Assembly (NCBI GenBank): GCA_015057405.1
Contig: SVEK01000021.1
Span: 1-50,461, forward strand
Source of the DNA: Lachnospiraceae bacterium
GTDB lineage: Bacteria > Bacillota > Clostridia > Lachnospirales > Lachnospiraceae
Reading direction: 5' to 3'
Length of the DNA: 50,461 bases
Below the pieces are notes generated by a model. That model saw only the letters and a list, made by a program, of their open reading frames with translations, made no database searches and was not told the DNA's origin. Positions 6,623-14,779 of the stretch are shown here, one piece after another (the stretch's first letter is position 1; the number at the start of each line of letters is the position of its first letter). A program made the translations under genes and the position numbers.

Positions 6623-6654
6623 ACACCATCTTAAGCTTAAGCTTAAGATGGTGT
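6623..6654 (-). terminator. 32-base perfect palindrome, possible terminator of vWA gene
   Basis: ACACCATCTTAAGCTT is followed directly by its exact reverse complement, with no loop. On the minus strand it lies 61 bases past the vWA stop and is followed by ATTTATTTG. It may serve as a factor-independent terminator, though the U-run is interrupted. A protein-binding site is an alternative. Confidence 0.5.
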
Positions 6655-6714
6655 AAGTCTTACGCAAAAAATGTTTACACGCCGGATAATATCAAGACTT
6701 TAATGAACACATGC

Positions 6715-7359
6715 TCAACGTTTTCTCTTACGTTTCTTAAAGTCTTCATCTATTCTTGTCTTCCAACCGGCATCTAACGGAGCACTACACGCTCTAACAT
6801 TAGAAACAGCATCACTAATCACTGCAAAATTAAGAGCAGTTCCTACACTATCGCAGTGATAATTGGCTGTCATAGATTCATCAATACCAAATCTTTTGGC
6901 CTCTGCCCCTGCATCAATATTGGCACCAAGAAAAATAAACTCCCATCCATACTTTTCTTTCTGACGCTCTATCATTTTACGAATCTTCTCGTAAGTATAT
7001 TGATGACTGGAATTCTCCATACCGTCAGTTGTAATGATAAACAAAGTTTTTTCCGGGACATCTTCTTTACGGGCATATTTATGGACATTACCTATGTGAT
7101 GAATTGCACCACCTACTGCATCTAAAAGTGCCGTACATCCCCGTACGTAATAGTCCTTTTCAGTAAGATTTGTTACAGTATCCATATTGACACGATCATG
7201 AATAACTTCAATCTCATTGTCAAATAACACCGTAGAAACCACTGCATCACCGGGCTCTTTACGCTGCTTTTCAAGCATTGAATTAAAGCCTCCGATAGTG
7301 TCCTTTTCCAGTCCCTCCATGGAACCGCTACGATCTAAAATAAATACCAGTTCTGTCAT
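6715..7359 (-). CDS. von Willebrand factor A domain protein
   Basis: 214 residues forming a single vWA domain. The MIDAS metal site is intact: DRSGSM at residues 9-14, the Thr of GCTALLDA and the Asp of TTDGMEN. The end is very basic (KKRKRKR). There is no signal peptide, so it is cytoplasmic, where such proteins often serve as adaptors for metal-dependent protein binding. Start: ATG at 7359 follows GGGAGGA; the upstream extension to 7437 is rejected. It lies 82 bases downstream of gatB in the same direction and may be part of the T-box operon. No AAA+ MoxR-like partner is in view. Confidence 0.88.
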   Translation of the reverse strand: MTELVFILDRSGSMEGLEKDTIGGFNSMLEKQRKEPGDAVVSTVLFDNEIEVIHDRVNMDTVTNLTEKDYYVRGCTALLDAVGGAIHHIGNVHKYARKEDVPEKTLFIITTDGMENSSHQYTYEKIRKMIERQKEKYGWEFIFLGANIDAGAEAKRFGIDESMTANYHCDSVGTALNFAVISDAVSNVRACSAPLDAGWKTRIDEDFKKRKRKR

Positions 7360-7441
7360 TTTTTTGTCCTCCCGTTTCTTTATTGTATCTTCATTATAAG
7401 AAAACGAGAGAAACCATGGTCGCATGCCATGCGACATTTTA

Positions 7442-8860
7442 TTATTTTAATTTATTTTCCAAGGTTTCCTTAATAATTGCCGGATCAACAATTCCTTTCA
7501 ACTCACGCATACAAGCACCAAATATTGACTGGAAAGCCTTAACTTTTCCGTTTCGGTAATCTTCTACTGCCTGCGCATTATTTGATATAGCCTCATCTAT
7601 TACTTTATCAATTACAGCTGTATCAACTTTCTTGTCAAGACCATTTTCCTTACAGAAAGCAACCGGATCAACATTCTGCTCAAGAACGGCAACTAATATT
7701 TTCTTACCGGATACACGGTTAATGTCTCCGCTTTCTACCATATTAATAATCGTTCCAAGCTTATTGGCATCTATATCAAGCTCATCAATTGTCTTTCCGT
7801 CTTTACGAAGCAGACCAACGCAATCCGAAAGAATCCATGCGGCTGCATTCTTAGCATTACAGCCCATTTTTACAACCTTATCAAGGAGAATAGCCACATT
7901 TTGATTAGCAATAATCATGTCGATTTCTTTCTCTGAGATACCTGCCTCTCTATACTGAGCAGCCATATCATCAACCTCAACCGGCTTATTTTTCTTAATC
8001 TCCTCAATCCACTCATCATCAATAATAATCGGCATCAGGTTCGGATCAGGAACATAACGGTAATCAGACTCTGTTTCCTTATTACGCATTGCAAAGGTCT
8101 TACCACTTGCATCATCATAACGTCTGGTCTCCTGAACCAGTTCCTCTGTCTCAAACTCAATAGCATCAATATGTCTCTGTGCCTCATAGTTAATTGCTTT
8201 TTCAATAGCTTCAAAAGATGCCATATTCTTAATCTCTGTACGAACACCAAATTCTTCTGAACCTTCCGGACGAACAGAAATGTTAACGTCACATCTCATA
8301 GCACCTTCCTCGCACTCTGAAATGCCGTTAAATCTAAGCATTGACTTTAATTTTGTAAGGTATGAAAGAACTTCCTCCGCACTTCTAAAGTCAGGCTGGG
8401 TTACAATCTCAATAAGAGGTACACTTGTACGGTTAAAATCTACGTATGAAAAACTTCCGCTATGTACAAGTTTCCCTGCATCTTCCTCCATATGAATCTG
8501 TTTAATATGAATATCCCTTGTTCCAAGAGAAGACTTTACTTCCACACATCCATTTGTACATATCGGATGATTAAGCTGTGTAATCTGATAAGCACAAGGA
8601 AGGTCCGGATAGTAATAGTTTTTCTTGTCAAATGTGGTATATCGGCTTATCTCACAATTAAGCATAAGACCGGCAGATACCGCAAGCTCAATAACTTTCT
8701 TATTCATTACCGGAAGCATACCCGGCATACCTGCACATGCCGGACATACACAATCGTTAGGAGTCTTAGCTGATGAATGACCACCACATGAACAGAAAAT
8801 CTTAGAGTTTGTATTTAACTCAACGTGTGTCTCCAATCCAATAACTACTTCATAATTCAT
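7442..8860 (-). CDS. gatB: Asp/Glu-tRNA amidotransferase subunit B
   Basis: 472 residues, full length. GatB phosphorylates the side-chain carboxylate of mis-acylated Asp-tRNA(Asn) or Glu-tRNA(Gln) and completes the amide with ammonia delivered from GatA. Family motifs are present: VIGLETHVEL at the start, the Cys cluster FCSC ... CVCPAC, DKKNYYYPDLP, HMEEDAGK, and RYDDASGKT ... DYRYVPDP. The C-terminal ~150 residues form the tRNA-binding YqeY-type tail. An AAGGAGGG ribosome site overlaps the end of gatA, which stops 2 bases upstream. GatB looks fully conserved, whereas its GatA partner does not. Confidence 0.96.
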   Translation of the reverse strand: MNYEVVIGLETHVELNTNSKIFCSCGGHSSAKTPNDCVCPACAGMPGMLPVMNKKVIELAVSAGLMLNCEISRYTTFDKKNYYYPDLPCAYQITQLNHPICTNGCVEVKSSLGTRDIHIKQIHMEEDAGKLVHSGSFSYVDFNRTSVPLIEIVTQPDFRSAEEVLSYLTKLKSMLRFNGISECEEGAMRCDVNISVRPEGSEEFGVRTEIKNMASFEAIEKAINYEAQRHIDAIEFETEELVQETRRYDDASGKTFAMRNKETESDYRYVPDPNLMPIIIDDEWIEEIKKNKPVEVDDMAAQYREAGISEKEIDMIIANQNVAILLDKVVKMGCNAKNAAAWILSDCVGLLRKDGKTIDELDIDANKLGTIINMVESGDINRVSGKKILVAVLEQNVDPVAFCKENGLDKKVDTAVIDKVIDEAISNNAQAVEDYRNGKVKAFQSIFGACMRELKGIVDPAIIKETLENKLK

Positions 8861-8862
8861 AA

Positions 8863-10047
8863 TTATTTACCCTCCTTTTCTACAGCTGCTGCCATGCTAA
8901 GAAGAGTGTTCTCATCAAAATATTTTCCCATTAACTGTACACCCTGACTAACTAAAGCAGGAACACCAATAAGGTTGGCAACTGATGTGAATACATTTTC
9001 TTCAAACACCTTGTTAAATGCCTCATTAATATCATACGCCTCATACTGAGTTTTACTGCAGGCAGGAATAAGAAATGCATCGTATTCCTTCATAAGGGCC
9101 TCAAACTTCTCAGCTACTACACGACGAACCCTAAGTGACTTATCATAACAATCCTTGTAACGATTCTTTGAAAGAACATCTGAACCGTAAAGAATAACTG
9201 CCTTAGTAAGGAAATTAAATCCTTCTGTTCTTGTATTAACGTAAAGTTCGTCAATATTTCTGTATGTTTCAGAACGATGACCGAATTTGACACCGTCATA
9301 CCTTGAAACGTTATTGCAGGTCTCTGCTGACATAAGAATCTGCCATGCAATATTTCCAAGTTCAAACAAATCAGTCGAAATCTCCTCTACAACAACACCA
9401 TTGTTCTTAAGTTTCTTTGCATATGCATCAACAGCAACTTTTGTATCTTCATCAGCTAAAGCCATCAATTCTTTAACAACACAAACTTTTTTACCTGAAA
9501 TAACATCATCTGTACTGTACGCATAGGTCTTATCTTTTAAGCTTGTACCATCTTTTTCATCATATCCGGCAACAACTTCGATAATCTCTTTAACACCTTC
9601 CGCATCCGGTGCATACACACCAAGCTGCTCACCTGAAGCTGCAGTTGATATGATACCATATCTTGAAACAGTTCCGTATGAAGGCTTAAGAAAATCAACC
9701 TTTGAAAGTGCTGCTGCCCTTCTTGGAGCACCATTTACATCAACTCCCAGCGCAGCCTTTACGCCACCCTCGGCAATAAGTGCCGGTGCAGCGCCGACTA
9801 ATTTTTCACTCTGTTTTGTGTAGTGAGAGAATTCACCAACCAGATCCAGTCCAAACTCGCCCACATGAGTTTTACCAGCTACAACGTATCCTTTGTCCTC
9901 AAGACGAGTAACTGCCTCTGCACTAAAAAGCGGTTTAAATCCGGTCATTATCTTTGAACCATATGATGCCTGAGCACCTTTTACAAGAATACTATCATCA
10001 ACGGCTATGGTTCCATTATCATTTATTTTATCTGAATAATATTCCAT
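8863..10047 (-). CDS. gatA: GatA homologue lacking the amidase catalytic triad
   Basis: 394 residues, versus about 485 for GatA. It aligns with GatA through GKTHVGEFGLDLVGEFS, LKPSYGTVSRYG, NVSRYDGVKFGHR and the LMGKYFDENTLL end. About 60 to 75 N-terminal residues are missing, and there is no room for them: only 11 bases separate it from the synthetase gene. All three catalytic positions are changed. The Lys of IKDN is Asp17 (VDDS). The cis-Ser loop GGSSGGSA is replaced by GAAPA (85-89). The nucleophile Ser of TGGSIRQ is Ala107 (NGAPRR). It should therefore be unable to hydrolyse glutamine. The open frame and good AAGGAGGA ribosome site argue against a dying pseudogene. It may act as scaffold for GatB and the fused GatC. 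It is not a recent frameshift product. Confidence 0.88.
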   Translation of the reverse strand: MEYYSDKINDNGTIAVDDSILVKGAQASYGSKIMTGFKPLFSAEAVTRLEDKGYVVAGKTHVGEFGLDLVGEFSHYTKQSEKLVGAAPALIAEGGVKAALGVDVNGAPRRAAALSKVDFLKPSYGTVSRYGIISTAASGEQLGVYAPDAEGVKEIIEVVAGYDEKDGTSLKDKTYAYSTDDVISGKKVCVVKELMALADEDTKVAVDAYAKKLKNNGVVVEEISTDLFELGNIAWQILMSAETCNNVSRYDGVKFGHRSETYRNIDELYVNTRTEGFNFLTKAVILYGSDVLSKNRYKDCYDKSLRVRRVVAEKFEALMKEYDAFLIPACSKTQYEAYDINEAFNKVFEENVFTSVANLIGVPALVSQGVQLMGKYFDENTLLSMAAAVEKEGK

Positions 10048-10058
10048 CTTTATCCTCC

Positions 10059-12137
10059 TTACTTAACAAGTCTTGGTACTTGCCAACTGTTCTCATTGTG
10101 TGCAGGAGCACCTTCAAGAAGACTTTCTCTTGAAAATGGTTGTTTGCGAACATCCTCACGCAATATATTGGTCATAGGCATTACGTAAATCATTTCCTCA
10201 ACATTTTCTGTATCAACGCCTGAAAGAAGTTCTTCCTTCTTCTTCATTTCATCAAATATACCCTTAACCTGTTCTTCTTCCTCTTCAGTAAGTGAAATCT
10301 GATTCAACTGCTGTGCATTTGAGAAAGTAGAACGTTTACCGGCAGAAGACTTAGAACCGCCCGTTGCTCCGCCTGCTCTTCTTGCCAATGCACTTCCCGC
10401 ACCTAAAAGATGAACATCCTCAAGCTGCTCGTTAGTAACTTCACCCGGCGCACCAAGTAACAGATCCTGCGCGTTACCATTGAGAGGGAATGCTATAACA
10501 TCAAGTATCTTTTCTTCATCAGTAAGAAGCATAACCATACGGTCAACACCCGGTGCCATACCGGCATGTGGCGGTGCACCATACTGGAATGCAGTATATA
10601 AAGCGTTGAAACGCTTCTTCAATTCTTCTTCATCATAACCTGCAATCTCAAATGCTTTTTTCATAATATCAATATCGTGATTTCTGACAGCACCCGAAGC
10701 AAGCTCAATACCGTTACATACAAGGTCATACTGGTAAGCTAAAACCTCTGTCGGATCATCTCCAAGCAGAGCATCCATACCTCCCTGCGGCATTGAGAAC
10801 GGATTATGTGTAAAAATTGTATCTCCTGTTTCCTCATCAATTTCAAACATTGGGAAATCAACAACGAAACAGAACTCAAAAGAATCATCCTTTATCAAAT
10901 TAAGATTCTCTTCCTTTGCAAGCCATGTACGAATAAGACCTGCTTTTTTCTCTGTGTCATTTTTCTTCTCATCACAGATAAAGAATAACGTTTCGCCTTC
11001 CTTAACACCCGAAATAGAAGTAATCTCATCCTTCTGCTCGTCACTTAAGAACTTGGCAATAGGACCTGCGAAAACACCATCTTTCAATGTTATATAACCC
11101 AAACCGCCAAGAGCAACTTCATCGCTCATAGCATATTTAAGTGAGTCTTCAAAGAATTTCTTTGACTTACCTTCACAATTTGCTACAATACCTCTTACCG
11201 GCTTACCCTTAAATGCCGGGAATGCAACATTACTGAAAAACTCTGTTAAATCACAAATAACAAGAGGGTTTCTTAAATCAGGCTTATCAGAACCATAAGT
11301 CATCATTGCATCAGCATATGTGATACGTCTGAAAGGTCTTGGTGTAACCTTTTTATCTGAAAACTTAACAAATGTATCGTAAACAACATCCTCACATATT
11401 TCCAAAACTTCTTCCTGAGTTGAAAAAGCCATCTCAAAATCCAGCTGATAAAACTCTCCCGGTGAACGGTCAGCTCTTGCATCCTCATCTCTAAAACAAG
11501 GTGCTATCTGAAAATACTTATCAAAACCAGACACCATTAAAAGCTGTTTAAACTGTTGCGGTGCCTGCGGAAGTGCGTAAAACTTTCCCGGATGCTTACG
11601 GCTAGGTACCAAAAAGTCACGAGCACCTTCCGGTGATGATGCTGTAAGAATAGGTGTCTGCATCTCAAGGAAATCTTTCTCTTCCATTTTATGTCTAAGG
11701 AATCGAATAATCTGTGAACGCTTTACAAGATTATCATGATTCTTTGGATTACGAAGATCCAGGTAACGGTACTTAAGGCGAAGCTCATCTTTGATGCCCC
11801 TTGATGTGTTGACATCAAACGGAATCATATTCTTTGCTCTTCCCAAAACCTGAAGGTCACTTACAACAAGTTCAACAAATCCTGTCTCAATCTTATTATT
11901 AACAGTCTCCGGGTCTCTCTTTTCAACCACACCTGTCACAGATATTACAGTCTCTCTATTAACATTTTTTAACAAATCCTCGTTGTGCACTACAGTCTGA
12001 GTTACACCGGTGTAGTCACGAATATCCACGAAGATAACTCCGCCGTGATCACGTATAACGTCAACCCAGCCGGCAAGCTGGACAGTCTGACCTACATGTT
12101 CCTCACGGATATCATTACAGTAAAGTGTCCTATACAT
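10059..12137 (-). CDS. aspS: Aspartyl-tRNA synthetase fused to GatC
   Basis: 692 residues, about 100 longer than bacterial AspRS. Residues 1-592 are a complete class IIb enzyme: anticodon-binding OB fold (GWVDVIRDHGGVIFVD), motif 2 (FRDEDARADRSPGEFYQLD), the bacterial GAD insertion and motif 3 (GAPPHAGMAPGVDR). His31 in RDHGG matches non-discriminating AspRS, where discriminating enzymes have Leu. After a Gly/Ser-rich linker (~593-604), residues ~605-692 match GatC: LTEEEEEQV, LSGVDTENVEEM, MPMTNILREDV, LLEGAPAHNENSWQVPRLV. GatC normally is a separate ~95-residue subunit clamping GatA to GatB. The first gene of the operon with gatA and gatB, it has an AGGAGGA ribosome site and a T-box leader. 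Confidence 0.94.
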   Translation of the reverse strand: MYRTLYCNDIREEHVGQTVQLAGWVDVIRDHGGVIFVDIRDYTGVTQTVVHNEDLLKNVNRETVISVTGVVEKRDPETVNNKIETGFVELVVSDLQVLGRAKNMIPFDVNTSRGIKDELRLKYRYLDLRNPKNHDNLVKRSQIIRFLRHKMEEKDFLEMQTPILTASSPEGARDFLVPSRKHPGKFYALPQAPQQFKQLLMVSGFDKYFQIAPCFRDEDARADRSPGEFYQLDFEMAFSTQEEVLEICEDVVYDTFVKFSDKKVTPRPFRRITYADAMMTYGSDKPDLRNPLVICDLTEFFSNVAFPAFKGKPVRGIVANCEGKSKKFFEDSLKYAMSDEVALGGLGYITLKDGVFAGPIAKFLSDEQKDEITSISGVKEGETLFFICDEKKNDTEKKAGLIRTWLAKEENLNLIKDDSFEFCFVVDFPMFEIDEETGDTIFTHNPFSMPQGGMDALLGDDPTEVLAYQYDLVCNGIELASGAVRNHDIDIMKKAFEIAGYDEEELKKRFNALYTAFQYGAPPHAGMAPGVDRMVMLLTDEEKILDVIAFPLNGNAQDLLLGAPGEVTNEQLEDVHLLGAGSALARRAGGATGGSKSSAGKRSTFSNAQQLNQISLTEEEEEQVKGIFDEMKKKEELLSGVDTENVEEMIYVMPMTNILREDVRKQPFSRESLLEGAPAHNENSWQVPRLVK

Positions 12138-12220
12138 ATAACGTTCTTCCTCCTATAAATAAAATTATACGCATCCCCCGATGCATTTATTCAATGCCGG
12201 CAAATCAATTATCATAAAAC

Positions 12221-12262
12221 AAAAAGTCCCGGAATACACATTATATAATGTATTCCCGGGAC
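12221..12262 (-). terminator. T-box regulated terminator
   Basis: On the minus strand GTCCCGGGAATACA pairs with TGTATTCCGGGAC and is followed by TTTTT. It lies just after the T-box sequence and before aspS, the expected place for the conditional terminator. Confidence 0.88.
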
Positions 12263-12462
12263 GAGTAAACTTAGTTAACCCGCGGTGCCACCCGCTATTG
12301 AAGCAACAATCCACCTCTACGATTGAAGTGATAATCAGCTTCCACTTTTTTATGAAATTGAAATACAAAGGGAGCGTTCCCAAACTTACTACTCATCTTA
12401 AAGGCGCTCTCAGTCTCTGACGCCTTCTCCCTGTCAGACTTTCCACAAAAGTTGAGTTTCCT
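12221..12462 (-). promoter_or_regulatory. T-box riboswitch upstream of aspS-gatC
   Basis: The minus-strand leader contains the T-box core GGGTGGCACCGCG (12281-12293), preceded by several stems: an AGTC-TGAC / GTCA-GA-GACT helix, and GAGCG ... CGCTC. It is followed by a terminator hairpin. T-boxes bind uncharged tRNA and prevent termination. The cognate tRNA should be tRNA(Asp) or tRNA(Asn); I could not assign the specifier triplet with confidence. The whole 368-base gap 12138-12505 is occupied by this leader and its promoter. Confidence 0.93.
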
Positions 12463-12467
12463 CTTGC

Positions 12468-12496
12468 ATAATATCAAAAATCATAATTCTAGTCAA
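12468..12496 (-). promoter_or_regulatory. Promoter of the aspS-gatC operon
   Basis: Minus strand: TTGACT (12491-12496), 17 bases, TATTAT (12468-12473). The start would be near 12461, at the base of the T-box leader. Confidence 0.8.
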
Positions 12497-12505
12497 TAAA
12501 AAATT

Positions 12506-14704
12506 TTAATTCAAAATGACAATTTTTACATTCTTCACTACGTTCTTAACTACACTCTTCACATTTTTACCAACCACAATTTTCCTTAGTTTTTTGCAGC
12601 CTTTAAATGCATTCTTAGATATTGCTGTAACTTTCGCTTTTTTTCCATTACTAAGTTTTACCGTTTTCGGAACCTTAAAAGTTTTCTTATTCTTCTTTAA
12701 AAGTTTATACAGACTTACCTTTATATTCCCATTTTTTACCGACTTAACAAGATAAATTGCTGTCTTGCTTTTATCTTTAATCTTATCGCCCTTTTTAATC
12801 TTGTTTTTTTTGCCGATGCTTTTATCCGGTGTACTGACTGAATCATTATCAGGTAATGTGGTGCTACTTATATTGTCTTGTACCGGCTCCGGCGTTGTTG
12901 GCTGTAACGGCACAGTGGACTGAACCGGAGACATTAAATCTGTAGGCTGTGTGGTAGGTTGAGTAATAACCGTTGGTTTTGGTGTGGATTGAGGAGTCAT
13001 CGTTGGCTTTGGTGTAGGTTTAACCGGTGACTCCATCTTACTTATCTCTTCCATTCTCTCTGCAAAATAATCATTTCTGTTTACAACAAATGCAGCAACT
13101 ACCTTCAGGCTGGCTTCTCTGTCAGCATCAGTAAAATTTTGCTTCTTGCAAAAATCTTCCGCCCCCGTCCACCTTACCGTATCCATCTTTGAGGATTCAG
13201 CATAAGTTGCTGCAATCTCAAGTGCCATTTCACGAAGCGGACTTGTTTTAACGTTGTTAACTTTTACTGTAGTAAACAACTCCTTATGCAATTCATATTG
13301 CCTTACTATTTCATCACGGTAAACCTTATGTCTGAGCAAATCACCAAGCCATCTGCCGCTTCCGTCAGAATTCATTGTTACCGTCTGCCAGTCTATTTTA
13401 CCGATTGCAAGGTTGTCTCTGTCCATCGAACAATCATAATCCCATGCAGGACCTGCATGAAGAAGTCCGTCTCCGGTTATATCCGACTCTTTCCAGATAT
13501 GCATATTTCTGTTAGAGTCACCTTCAGCAGTAAAATCTTTCATAATATACATAAGTGCAAATGACTTTATATCAATATACTTTAGCACTTCTTCCTCATC
13601 GTAACCATATACGGCATCCTCTGCCTTTTGCATAAATTCTCTTATATATCGATATGCATCATTTTCCATAATATCTTTTCCGTTCGAAATCATTTCCGGT
13701 TCATTAATGGTAACTCTGCATCCTTTATTTGTTGTAAACTGGTACCTGCTTTCAGGATAATTATCAAACTCAAGATTATATCCGCCGGTCAAATCAATGC
13801 GCTTTCCACCTACTACGGCTGTAGAATAATCTTTGTTATTAAATTCGTATTCAACATCAGATAATCTTACATCTTCACCTAATGTATTTTCTATATTATC
13901 GTCCACACTATTTACATCAATTCTGTTTTTCTTCATCTCCGGCTTTTCACATAATATGTAAACACCGTAATATCTTCCGGACATATACAAATCGACATAT
14001 CTGTAGTCAGGCGTATATTCCATACCAATTTTATTTGCCAGTTCAAATGCTACCGCATTACGCACCATAGACAAATCATAGCTTGACGGAAGAAGTATCC
14101 ATTTTTTTGCTTTTCCCATACCAAGAACATCCTGCTTTTCTGCAAATTTGATCTGATATGATTTTTTAGCACGTGTCCAGCTTACATTACCACGACCTTT
14201 TACTTCTGCCGCACCGGAAAGTATTCTGTTATCATCCTCTGCCCGGTTATTAATTACATTAGCAATAATATCAGCCACATTGCCCTTATCATCATGAACA
14301 AAAGCAACATCCTTATCAGACATATCAAGATAAAGTGTCGGAATACTTTCTGATCCTTTCATAACAACATATTTTACATCAAACACTGTCCCGTCATATG
14401 TGGCATTAAATGTACATTCTCCCTTTGAAATATCTATACAGTCTCCGGAATTAATTGCTGATTCCCCAAGCTTAGCCTGCCATAATTCATCACTCCAGCT
14501 TACTTTTAATTTCGAAGTATCTGCACATTCAGGCAGTAAAAACGTATAGATTCCATTTTTTATTTCCGGTGCATATTCATATCCGTCCACTACTATTTTT
14601 CCCGGAAAGACAAGTTCAACTGATGCTTTTACCGGCATTTTAAGCATAATAACAATAAGTATCAGGATAAAATTTATTACATACAAAATATATCTTTTTT
14701 TCAT
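12506..14704 (-). CDS. CotH kinase-like secreted protein with LRR-like tail
   Basis: 732 residues. Signal peptide or anchor at residues 1-28 (MKKRYILYVINFILILIVIML). A ~100-residue beta-rich region follows, then a CotH domain (~140-480) with EVKGRGNVSW, KKSYQIKF, WILLPSSYDLSMVRN, EGDSNRNMHIW and the metal-binding AGPAWDYDCSMDRDN. CotH proteins are atypical kinases, known for phosphorylating spore coat proteins in Bacillus. A Pro/Thr linker (TPKPTMTPQSTPKPT) leads to a Lys-rich C-terminus with an AFKGCKKLRKIVVGKNVKSV segment like one BspA repeat. Start: ATG at 14704 has AGGAGAG; the frame extends 8 codons upstream without support. It is exported, so not a spore coat enzyme in the simple sense. 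The target is unknown. Confidence 0.9.
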   Translation of the reverse strand: MKKRYILYVINFILILIVIMLKMPVKASVELVFPGKIVVDGYEYAPEIKNGIYTFLLPECADTSKLKVSWSDELWQAKLGESAINSGDCIDISKGECTFNATYDGTVFDVKYVVMKGSESIPTLYLDMSDKDVAFVHDDKGNVADIIANVINNRAEDDNRILSGAAEVKGRGNVSWTRAKKSYQIKFAEKQDVLGMGKAKKWILLPSSYDLSMVRNAVAFELANKIGMEYTPDYRYVDLYMSGRYYGVYILCEKPEMKKNRIDVNSVDDNIENTLGEDVRLSDVEYEFNNKDYSTAVVGGKRIDLTGGYNLEFDNYPESRYQFTTNKGCRVTINEPEMISNGKDIMENDAYRYIREFMQKAEDAVYGYDEEEVLKYIDIKSFALMYIMKDFTAEGDSNRNMHIWKESDITGDGLLHAGPAWDYDCSMDRDNLAIGKIDWQTVTMNSDGSGRWLGDLLRHKVYRDEIVRQYELHKELFTTVKVNNVKTSPLREMALEIAATYAESSKMDTVRWTGAEDFCKKQNFTDADREASLKVVAAFVVNRNDYFAERMEEISKMESPVKPTPKPTMTPQSTPKPTVITQPTTQPTDLMSPVQSTVPLQPTTPEPVQDNISSTTLPDNDSVSTPDKSIGKKNKIKKGDKIKDKSKTAIYLVKSVKNGNIKVSLYKLLKKNKKTFKVPKTVKLSNGKKAKVTAISKNAFKGCKKLRKIVVGKNVKSVVKNVVKNVKIVILN

Positions 14705-14779
14705 ATGACATCTCTCCTGTTCCTGCATCCGCTCAAATATTTTTTATTACCTTATTATAATAATATATCTGATACATAT

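Noticed and set aside
8863-10047. GatA as a simple pseudogene
   Set aside because: The frame is intact, has a good ribosome site, tight operon spacing and conserved non-catalytic motifs, so degradation by drift is unlikely.
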